A stretch of 7,791 nt of DNA, taken from contig JAEOTG010000022.1 in NCBI GenBank assembly GCA_016839985.1, positions 1 to 7,791 of the forward strand, given 5' to 3'. Position numbers and translations under genes: made by a program. The notes under the pieces were generated by a model. That model saw only the letters and a list, made by a program, of their open reading frames with translations, made no database searches and was not told the origin of the DNA. The DNA is from Candidatus Heimdallarchaeota archaeon. GTDB taxonomy: Archaea > Asgardarchaeota > Heimdallarchaeia > Heimdallarchaeales > Heimdallarchaeaceae. Positions 1-5,971 of this stretch are shown here, one piece after another. Within the stretch, counting starts at the first letter, position 1; the number at the start of each line of letters is the position of its first letter.

Positions 1-380
1 AATGACATTAGTATTATTCCTAGATGCTGTGGATGTCTTATGAATTTATAAGGACCAGTTTTTACCAAACCAGTTTTGTTTATCTTAGCTTTAGCTATCA
101 GAATTACTCCCCATACAAACAAACACAATCCAACTCCAAAAATAATAATCTCAATAGCTATAAGAACAATCATTGTATCATTTGCGGAGATAACTCCCAA
201 CAACCAATCTTTCTTCCCAAGGAAAGCAAAAATCCACCAAGAGGTAAAAGCAGCTGGAAACATCCATACCATTGCAAATAAAATACCTGCTATGATGGGT
301 GAATAGACCCATAGTAAAGATGGAATTAGTAATATTTTTTCAATAGTCTTTGAGATGTTTAAGCTTTTTTCGTTTTTCAT
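1..380 (-). CDS. Membrane methyltransferase, isoprenylcysteine/phospholipid methyltransferase (ICMT/PEMT) type, C-terminus missing
   Basis: This minus-strand reading frame starts at ATG 380 and stays open for 126 codons to the window edge, so only the N-terminal part is seen. An in-frame TAA lies two codons upstream of the ATG, which fixes the start. Hydrophobic stretches at about residues 17-45 and 68-96 look like membrane segments. The clearest signal is residues 103-125, with TGLVKTGPYKFIRHPQHLG: the G-P-Y-x-x-x-R-H-P-x-x-L/Y-G signature found at the start of the SAM-binding half of ICMT, PEMT and NnrU/DUF1295-like enzymes. Known members methylate lipids, isoprenoid-linked cysteines or similar membrane substrates; the substrate here cannot be told. 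It is divergently transcribed from carbamate kinase, with no obvious functional link. The family call is fairly firm and the exact function is unknown. Confidence 0.8.
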   Translation of the reverse strand, partial: MKNEKSLNISKTIEKILLIPSLLWVYSPIIAGILFAMVWMFPAAFTSWWIFAFLGKKDWLLGVISANDTMIVLIAIEIIIFGVGLCLFVWGVILIAKAKINKTGLVKTGPYKFIRHPQHLGIILMS

Positions 381-417
381 GTGTTAAATGAGACAAAGAC
401 ATTGATGTAAGTAATTG

Positions 418-427
418 TGTATATTTT
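418..427 (-). promoter_or_regulatory. Possible TATA box for the membrane methyltransferase gene
   Basis: On the minus strand this reads CAAAATATAC-like AT-rich sequence about 40 bases before ATG 380. An archaeal start site 25-27 bases downstream would leave a leader of roughly 15 bases. No clear ribosome-binding site is seen in that leader. This is weak, because the whole spacer is AT-rich. Confidence 0.3.
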
Positions 428-513
428 GACACATTTGCGAAAACTATTCTTCTAAGAGTGAACTAAAACTTATTTTTTCCATTTCTTCCTTTTCTTTGCA
501 TTAAGACAACAAA

Positions 514-527
514 CGAAATATTTAAAC
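514..527 (+). promoter_or_regulatory. Archaeal BRE/TATA promoter of carbamate kinase
   Basis: The sequence CGAAATATTTAAAC combines a purine-rich BRE-like stretch with an ATATTTAAA TATA element. Its centre lies about 26 bases before position 550, so transcription would start within a few bases of ATG 554. The same AATATTTAAA core occurs in the promoter of the secreted protein gene at 2637-2648. Confidence 0.55.
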
Positions 528-553
528 TACTTAAAATAAGGAAAGTGATACCA

Positions 554-1507
554 ATGTCAGAACAAAAAAAAGTAGCTGTTGTAGCGATTGGTGGTAATTC
601 ACTCATCAAAGATAAAAATCGTAAAACAGTACAAGATCAGTATGAAGCAGCAAAAGAAACTTGTTTTCACCTTGTAGATATGATTGAACAAGGTTGGGAT
701 ATTGCTATAGGTCACGGAAATGGTCCTCAGGTTGGATTTATTTTACGTCGAAGTGAAATTGCTCATAAGGTAGCAGGTATGCATGAACTTCCCTTAGATG
801 TTTGTGGAGCAGATAGTCAAGGTGCTATTGGTTATTCTTTGCAGCAAAATATTCAAAACGAGCTTAAGAATAGGGGAATCAATAAATCAGTTGCGACTGT
901 AGTCACCCAAGTTCGTGTAGATTCTAATGATCCTGCATTTCAATCACCTACTAAACCTATTGGCTCATTCATGGAATTAGAAGAAGCGAAACAAAGGGAA
1001 GAGGAACTTAATTGGAATGTAGTTGAAGATTCTGGTCGTGGTTGGCGACGAGTTGTTCCCTCTCCATTACCGGTAGAGATTATGGAATTGGAAGCTGTCA
1101 AAAAGCTGATCGATTCTGGAATAATTACAATTACAGTAGGCGGTGGAGGAATACCCGTTATTCAAACTGAAAAAGGATTAATAGGTACAGCAGCAGTAAT
1201 AGATAAGGATTTTGCATCAGCACTTTTAGCAAGTGAAATTAAGGCAGACATGTTATTGATATCTACTGCAGTTGAAAAAGTTGCATTGAATTTTGCTAAA
1301 CCAAATCAAGTGGATATAGATCAGATGACTATTACTGAAGCAAAGAAATATCTAGAAGAAGGACACTTTGGTAAAGGATCAATGGAACCAAAGATTAAAG
1401 CAATTGTTCAATTCTTAGAACAAGGTGGAAAAGAAGCGCTGATAACCAATCCTGAAAACATTAGTAGAGCTTTGAAAGGTGAAACAGGAACTAGAATTGT
1501 TCCATAA
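554..1507 (+). CDS. arcC: Carbamate kinase
   Basis: Carbamate kinase (ATP + carbamate <-> ADP + carbamoyl phosphate), cytoplasmic, 317 residues, a normal full length for the family. Family motifs run the whole way: AIGGNSL (11-17), GHGNGPQVG (53-61), PLDVCGADSQGAIGY (80-94), SPTKPIG (131-137), GRGWRRVVPSPLP (161-173), VGGGGIPV (195-202), AVIDKDFASALLA (214-226, with the DKD lysine at 218 in the active site) and GHFGKGSMEPKI (270-281). ATG 554 is preferred over an in-frame GTG at 545. The GTG lies inside an AAGTGAT ribosome-site-like sequence, lies before or at the predicted transcription start, and would add only three residues. No arginine deiminase or carbamoyltransferase gene is nearby. 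In fermenters the enzyme makes ATP from carbamoyl phosphate; in some archaea it may run towards carbamoyl phosphate. A role in purine breakdown beside the molybdenum hydroxylase is inference. Confidence 0.96.
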   Translation: MSEQKKVAVVAIGGNSLIKDKNRKTVQDQYEAAKETCFHLVDMIEQGWDIAIGHGNGPQVGFILRRSEIAHKVAGMHELPLDVCGADSQGAIGYSLQQNIQNELKNRGINKSVATVVTQVRVDSNDPAFQSPTKPIGSFMELEEAKQREEELNWNVVEDSGRGWRRVVPSPLPVEIMELEAVKKLIDSGIITITVGGGGIPVIQTEKGLIGTAAVIDKDFASALLASEIKADMLLISTAVEKVALNFAKPNQVDIDQMTITEAKKYLEEGHFGKGSMEPKIKAIVQFLEQGGKEALITNPENISRALKGETGTRIVP

Positions 1508-1534
1508 GTAATTTATCTATCTAATTTCTCAAGC

Positions 1535-1563
1535 AAATAAAAGAAATATAAAAAGAAATAAAG
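1535..1563 (-). terminator. T-rich terminator after the secreted protein gene
   Basis: On the minus strand, 18 bases past the stop codon at 1581, there is a run of T tracts (TTTATTTC, TTTTTATATTTC, TTTTATTT). Archaeal RNA polymerase stops at such tracts without needing a hairpin. The position between two converging genes fits. Confidence 0.45.
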
Positions 1564-1580
1564 GAATTATAGAAGGAACT

Positions 1581-2615
1581 TTATTTCATGGATTTCTTCT
1601 TTTTTATAATTACTACAAAGCAAGCTACAATGGGAACAAATGTTAAAAAGCTTAAAATTGGTATTTTGGAAAACTCATCAATTATTATATAATTCGAATC
1701 ATCTAAGAAGTAGTTTATCAAATTATTGACGAACATTTGACCATAATGTATTCCACCATTGTACACTCCATTACTTGTATATTGGTCATACATTCTCTTG
1801 TAATCAGAAAATATTACTTCACCAGCAAGGATTATGTAACTCTTTTTTCCATCGAATAGGAGTGTTTCGCATACAACTGCAGGATAGTCTCCACTTTCAT
1901 CAACAGAATCTTTTGAGTATATGTCATATTCTGTGTCACTTCCGTCAATATTAGCTGCTGTAGAACTTTCACTATAAGATAGCAGAACTTCAACACCCTC
2001 AATAGTATTGTTTCTTAAGTCTACTGTACTTGAATCTTCATATCCTAAAATTGCACATGCACCATGCATTATTATACCTGCAATACAATTCTGACTAACA
2101 TTTGTTCCTATAATCCCACTACTATAGTTCATTGCAGCTACTCTATAATCCATTCCATCATTATAAACAGAATCAATAATTTGAGAGCTATCCAAACGTA
2201 TTTTAGATCCTAAGAATTCTAGTAAAATATTAGTATGTGTTGCATTATAACCTCCAAAATCCGCATCTCCACCAATAAATAAGGATTTATTTCCGCTCTG
2301 GAGAAAATTCATAATATTTGTCATTTCTAGAGTGCTATAGTTATCTGATGGTTGAGAAATGAAAAGTGCATCCGCAATAATTGGAAGGTCAAGATTTGTA
2401 CTTTCGATATTTACAGTATTTAGAGCATCTGTTAAATTACCATCAAAATTAACAAACTCTGTATGAGTTGGAGATTTTGTTATATCTATTACAATCGTAT
2501 TTCCACTAACATTTATTTCTGTGATATATGATTTATTATTGAGATTTGTAAGAAAACCAAAAGAAATTAAAAACGACACTAAAGCTATTGTCATTTTTTT
2601 TGCTATTTTTGACAT
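1581..2615 (-). CDS. Secreted, C-terminally membrane-anchored protein with glutamine-amidotransferase-like domain
   Basis: A 344-residue protein of unknown function. Residues 1-24 form a Sec-type signal sequence or N-terminal anchor (lysines, then TIALVSFLISFGFL). Residues 319-337 form a single hydrophobic helix followed by KKKKSMK, the stop-transfer pattern of a protein displayed outside the cell. The middle resembles the Rossmann-like class I glutamine amidotransferase/IFT52-like fold: a strand-like VIDIT, a threonine- and asparagine-rich loop, ADALFISQPSDNYS (81-94) before a helix, then SLFIGGDADFGGYN (111-124). I see no convincing Cys-His-Glu catalytic triad, so it may be a binding rather than an enzymatic domain. 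Codons are AT-rich like the neighbours. It is the only gene here with signs of export, and no link to the metabolic genes is evident. The fold call is tentative; the topology is solid. Confidence 0.75.
   Translation of the reverse strand: MSKIAKKMTIALVSFLISFGFLTNLNNKSYITEINVSGNTIVIDITKSPTHTEFVNFDGNLTDALNTVNIESTNLDLPIIADALFISQPSDNYSTLEMTNIMNFLQSGNKSLFIGGDADFGGYNATHTNILLEFLGSKIRLDSSQIIDSVYNDGMDYRVAAMNYSSGIIGTNVSQNCIAGIIMHGACAILGYEDSSTVDLRNNTIEGVEVLLSYSESSTAANIDGSDTEYDIYSKDSVDESGDYPAVVCETLLFDGKKSYIILAGEVIFSDYKRMYDQYTSNGVYNGGIHYGQMFVNNLINYFLDDSNYIIIDEFSKIPILSFLTFVPIVACFVVIIKKKKSMK
1592..1606 (+). terminator. Possible T-rich terminator for carbamate kinase
   Basis: ATTTCTTCTTTTTTA on the plus strand lies about 85 bases past the carbamate kinase stop. 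It overlaps the last codons (the lysine-rich tail) of the converging gene. It could end the carbamate kinase transcript, but the T run also follows simply from the antisense of lysine codons. Confidence 0.3.
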
Positions 2616-2636
2616 AGATATGCCATTTTGTATTAA

Positions 2637-2648
2637 TTATTTAAATAT
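2637..2648 (-). promoter_or_regulatory. TATA box of the secreted protein gene (leaderless)
   Basis: On the minus strand this reads ATATTTAAATAA, close to the archaeal TATA consensus. Its centre is 27 bases before ATG 2615, so the message would start at or next to the start codon, consistent with no ribosome-binding site being visible. It shows that this gene is transcribed separately from the molybdenum hydroxylase operon upstream. Confidence 0.6.
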
Positions 2649-2652
2649 TCTC

Positions 2653-2665
2653 TAAAAATCAAAAC
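2653..2665 (-). terminator. Possible T-rich terminator of the hydroxylase operon
   Basis: On the minus strand GTTTTGATTTTTA lies about 45 bases past the hydroxylase stop codon and just before the next promoter. It is short, and the region is AT-rich throughout, so support is weak. Confidence 0.25.
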
Positions 2666-2710
2666 TGTATTAAGATAATCATTTCAGTGTATTTTCCTCT
2701 GTAGATTTTC

Positions 2711-5344
2711 TTATTTTCGTGCAATTGGAAGTTCAAATCTCCACTTACCATCATATTGATGGAATGCTCCAGCAACAGCTCCAGCTGTTGGAACCAGACC
2801 TATTTCTCCTACTCCTTTTGATCCAAATCCTAAAATTTCTTCTGGCTCTTCTATGATAATTACTTCAACTTCAGGTGTATCTTTAGCTTTCACTATTTGA
2901 AGGTCTCTCATCTTTAAAGAATCAGGAATACCTCTAGTTGTAGGAAAACTTTCTGATAATGTGTGTCCGATTCCCATATGCACTCCTCCTTCAATTTGCC
3001 CAGCAACTGCCATTGGATTAATAGCTCTACCAACATCATGAGCAGCTATGATTTTCTTTAGAGTACCATTATCGTCTAAGAATGCAACTTGAACAGCATA
3101 ACTAACAGCAAGGTGAGTAACAGGATTGTCAACTTGAGTGCCTGGTTTGACAGTAAAATTGGTTACAAACTCACCAAGAAATTCTTCACCTGCAAGCTCT
3201 TTCAGAGATTTTGTTTGCAAAGCTGTTGCAAGTTTCTCTGCAGCATATTTAGCTGCCATTGAGTCTAAAGCAGTAGCTCTAGAAGCAGTTGTCATTCCAC
3301 ACTTAGTATTCGGATAACTGATTGATTTAACTTTCATCTGTGATAGGGGAATGTTAGTTAATTCAGTAACAACTTGGGTTAGTACAGTGAACAATCCTTG
3401 ACCCATTTCGGTGAATCCAGTTAAGATTTCAATCTGTTCATCATCTAATATTTTGATGAGTACTCTCCCAGTATCTTCAAGAGCATTACCAATACCAGTG
3501 TTCTTTATTCCACATGCAATACCTGTTGGAACTTTCGATTCTTTGTAAACTTTCTTAACTGCATCAAGACATTTTTGTAAACCGACAACAGTCTTTGTCA
3601 TCTTTTGTCCAGTTGCAAATCTTTGACCTTCTCGGAGAATGTTTAATTCCCTTATATCATAATCGTCAATTTCGATTCCATCTGTTCTCATTTTTTCAGC
3701 GATCAAATTCAAACAAGTTTCGATTGCAAAAGCAGTTTGATTGACACCAAATCCACGCATCGCTCCACATGGAGGATTATTTGTATATACAGCTTTTGCA
3801 TCAATATCAACATTTGGTACATAATATGGACCACATGAATGACCAGCAGCTCTTTCAACTACTTGTGCCCCAACTGATGCATATGCACCAGTATCAGCTA
3901 TAAGTCTTAATTTAACTGCAGTGAGTTTTCCTTTTTCATCTGCACCTACTTCATAATTCATTGTCATGGGATGACGTTTGGGATGTATTCGAAGTGATTG
4001 TTCTCTAGTGAGTATAGTTTTAACTGGTTTTTTCAATAGAAAAGTTGCAATAGCAGTTTGAGCTTGACATGATAGATCCTCTTTGCCACCAAAAGCTCCT
4101 CCACTAGAAACAAGTTCAACAACAACATCTTCTTTATCGAGTCCAAGTGTTTCTGCAATCTGTCTTTGATCTTCATGAACACCTTGCCCTTGACTGTATA
4201 CATGCATACCCTCTTCAGTTGAAATTGCTAGACAACTTTCAACTTCCATGAAAGCATGTTCAATACGTTGAGTCCTGAATTGATGTTTGATAACATACTT
4301 TGAATTTTCTAAAGCATGGTTGACATCTCCTCTTGTAAAGAATGTATGTCCTAGTAGGTTGCCTTTTTCATGAATTTTTTCTGAGTTAGGTAACAATGCT
4401 TTTTCAGGATTACCAACTGGTTCAAATACTTCATATGCAACTTCAATTTTATCAAGAGCTGCTCGAGCATGAAACATTGAGTCCGCTACAACCATAGCAA
4501 GAACATCACCTACATATCTGGTGATTTCTCCTTCAGCTACAAAAACAGGCCAATCAGAAAAAATGTGACCTATGAATCTTTTCCCAAGTACATCTTTTGC
4601 TGTAAATATTTTTACAACACCGTTAGATGTTTCAGCTTTTTTTACATCTATCTTGATTACTTTAGCCCTTGGATGTTCACTTAACAATAATGCACCATGA
4701 AGCATCCCCTCCACTTCCATATCTGCAATGAATGGTTTCTTCCCAAGTGCCATGTCAATTCCTTTATAACGGTGAGTGCTATCTCCTACTCCCTTTTCTT
4801 TTGGAGAATATTCTCTTGTCATTCCATACTTCTCACCAAAGAATTCAGCTCTTCGAGGAGGACCCAAAATAACAGTGTCTTTCTTTTGCCAATGCTCTTC
4901 AGCTGTTTCCATTGCATCAAGAATTCTTTGATAACCAGTACAACGACAGAGGTTACTTGAAATTGCTTTGGCTTTCTCTTCTCTAGTTGATGTGGGATGC
5001 AAATCAAGAAATCCTTTAATACGAAGCATTATACCTGGTGTGCAAAAGCCACATTGAATCGCCCCTTCCTTAACAAATGATTTGGACAGAATATCTTTTT
5101 CTGTTTCATTTAAACCTTCAATTGTTGTAACTTTTTTACCTTCAACAGAAGCTGGATCTCTTTTACAAGACATCATTGGTTTGTTATCGATAAGTACTGT
5201 ACAAGCGCCACAAGAACCTTGACCTGAACAACCATCTTTACAACTCTTGATTAAACAAACTTCCCTAAGAACATCAAGAAGACTCATACCTTCTTCATAC
5301 TCAGCTGTTATTTCCCTACGATTAAGAGTAAATGTTACTTCCAT
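2711..5344 (-). CDS. Fused [2Fe-2S]/molybdopterin hydroxylase, selenium-dependent xanthine dehydrogenase-like
   Basis: Xanthine dehydrogenase-family hydroxylase of 877 residues. Residues 1-75 form a plant-type [2Fe-2S] domain (C39, C45, C48, C60). Residues 80-150 form the second [2Fe-2S] domain (C98, C101, C133, C135; QCGFCTPG, NLCRCTGY). An a/b hammerhead domain spans about 190-310, and the Moco-binding domains run to the C-terminus. Active-site landmarks match bovine xanthine oxidase: YSQ (Q385), GGAFGGKE (E422), GAMRGFG (R530), TEMGQG (646-650), TTASRAT (685-691) and GVGEIGL with the catalytic-base glutamate E847. There is no FAD domain. This fused layout resembles E. coli XdhD and the Enterococcus selenium-dependent xanthine dehydrogenase family. 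Selenium would be in the cofactor, not as selenocysteine; no in-frame TGA is present. ATG 5344 is chosen over 5368 because AAGGTGA sits four bases before it. Its start overlaps the mocA end by 10 bases, implying coupled translation. The substrate (xanthine, another purine or another heterocycle) is not proven. Confidence 0.88.
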   Translation of the reverse strand: MEVTFTLNRREITAEYEEGMSLLDVLREVCLIKSCKDGCSGQGSCGACTVLIDNKPMMSCKRDPASVEGKKVTTIEGLNETEKDILSKSFVKEGAIQCGFCTPGIMLRIKGFLDLHPTSTREEKAKAISSNLCRCTGYQRILDAMETAEEHWQKKDTVILGPPRRAEFFGEKYGMTREYSPKEKGVGDSTHRYKGIDMALGKKPFIADMEVEGMLHGALLLSEHPRAKVIKIDVKKAETSNGVVKIFTAKDVLGKRFIGHIFSDWPVFVAEGEITRYVGDVLAMVVADSMFHARAALDKIEVAYEVFEPVGNPEKALLPNSEKIHEKGNLLGHTFFTRGDVNHALENSKYVIKHQFRTQRIEHAFMEVESCLAISTEEGMHVYSQGQGVHEDQRQIAETLGLDKEDVVVELVSSGGAFGGKEDLSCQAQTAIATFLLKKPVKTILTREQSLRIHPKRHPMTMNYEVGADEKGKLTAVKLRLIADTGAYASVGAQVVERAAGHSCGPYYVPNVDIDAKAVYTNNPPCGAMRGFGVNQTAFAIETCLNLIAEKMRTDGIEIDDYDIRELNILREGQRFATGQKMTKTVVGLQKCLDAVKKVYKESKVPTGIACGIKNTGIGNALEDTGRVLIKILDDEQIEILTGFTEMGQGLFTVLTQVVTELTNIPLSQMKVKSISYPNTKCGMTTASRATALDSMAAKYAAEKLATALQTKSLKELAGEEFLGEFVTNFTVKPGTQVDNPVTHLAVSYAVQVAFLDDNGTLKKIIAAHDVGRAINPMAVAGQIEGGVHMGIGHTLSESFPTTRGIPDSLKMRDLQIVKAKDTPEVEVIIIEEPEEILGFGSKGVGEIGLVPTAGAVAGAFHQYDGKWRFELPIARK

Positions 5345-5955
5345 TGTTTCACCTTGAATGCTTCCCATTCTTCAGGAGTGTTAATATTAAGTGTAATATT
5401 ATTGTCGTTAACAGATATAATTCTTGCTTTTCCTTGATTTATCTTCTTATGAATCTCATGATCAAGACGAGTGTTTAGATCACATGACAAGAGATAATTC
5501 TTGAATTCCTCAGATAATAACACTGGGTGTCCTTTTTTCCCTTGATACTGTGGTATCAATACACTAACATCAAATAAATTTAGATTAAATGCTATTTGTT
5601 TCCAAACCTCCTTGTTTGGACATGGAACATCTAGAGGGAGTATGAACACTCCTGATGAGTGAGATTCTAATACCTCATTCAATCCATATTTTATTGAGGA
5701 AAATTGACCTTCTTCAGGATTTGGATTTTCTGTTATTTTTGTTTTATTAAGTTCAAGAATCTTCTCTTGATAGAGATCTTTATCCTTTCCTAGAACAACA
5801 ATAATTTCCCAAAAACCAATTTCTGCTAAGCATTCTATTTGTCTTGAAAGGAAAGGTCTTCCATAATAATCCAAAATACCTTTGGGTATACCCATTCGTT
5901 CAGAGTCTCCAGCTGCTAGAATAATAACTGGTATCATTTTGAAATCAGATTTCAT
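5335..5955 (-). CDS. mocA: Molybdenum cofactor cytidylyltransferase (MocA-type nucleotidyltransferase)
   Basis: A 206-residue nucleotidyltransferase of the MobA/MocA family, which joins a nucleotide to molybdopterin to give the dinucleotide cofactor used by xanthine dehydrogenase-family enzymes. Visible motifs are LAAGDSERMG (13-22) with lysine at 25 for nucleotide binding, EEGQFSSIKYGL (81-92), PLDVPCP (107-113, with D109 the likely metal ligand), GHP (142-144) and NINTPEEW (190-197). The LAAG form, rather than LAGG, is typical of the CTP-using MocA group; GTP use is less likely. It sits 16 bases after the iron-sulfur gene and overlaps the hydroxylase gene by 10 bases, so it probably serves that enzyme. 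The start is uncertain: ATG 5955 has a weak AGGTTTT site, while ATG 5937 would give MIPVIILAAG, closer to the usual family N-terminus. E. coli YgfJ is a comparable neighbour of XdhD. Confidence 0.88.
   Translation of the reverse strand: MKSDFKMIPVIILAAGDSERMGIPKGILDYYGRPFLSRQIECLAEIGFWEIIVVLGKDKDLYQEKILELNKTKITENPNPEEGQFSSIKYGLNEVLESHSSGVFILPLDVPCPNKEVWKQIAFNLNLFDVSVLIPQYQGKKGHPVLLSEEFKNYLLSCDLNTRLDHEIHKKINQGKARIISVNDNNITLNINTPEEWEAFKVKQWK
5349..5355 (-). promoter_or_regulatory. Ribosome-binding site that sets the hydroxylase start
   Basis: On the minus strand AAGGTGA lies four bases before ATG 5344, inside the last codons of mocA. It is the strongest such site in the window. It argues for the start at 5344 rather than the in-frame ATG at 5368, which would add eight residues before the conserved ferredoxin domain. 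Confidence 0.7.
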
Positions 5956-5971
5956 ATGTAAAACCTATAGC

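Noticed and set aside
24..306. Two overlapping plus-strand open frames (24-281 and 76-306)
   Set aside because: They are antisense to the minus-strand membrane methyltransferase, whose GPYKFIRHPQHLG motif and membrane helices are clearly real. The plus-strand products have low-complexity N/Y/K/S composition and no motif.
471..497. Pyrimidine-rich stretch as a terminator or regulatory RNA
   Set aside because: No plus-strand gene ends upstream of it and no stable hairpin is seen. It is most likely just AT-rich promoter DNA.
545..553. GTG 545 as the start of carbamate kinase
   Set aside because: It lies within the AAGTGAT ribosome-site-like sequence and at or before the predicted transcription start. 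ATG 554 gives the usual short N-terminus before VAVVAIGGN.
4697..5007. Open frames inside the hydroxylase gene (4697-4960 plus, 4819-5007 minus)
   Set aside because: They overlap a region coding for conserved hydroxylase residues (second [2Fe-2S] domain and linker) and show no recognisable domain.
2711..5344. Selenocysteine in the hydroxylase
   Set aside because: The frame has no in-frame TGA. In the resembling family selenium is in the Mo cofactor, not in the protein chain.
5345..5368. ATG 5368 as the start of the hydroxylase
   Set aside because: The extra eight residues precede the conserved ferredoxin domain, and the AAGGTGA site at 5349-5355 lies at the right distance only for ATG 5344.
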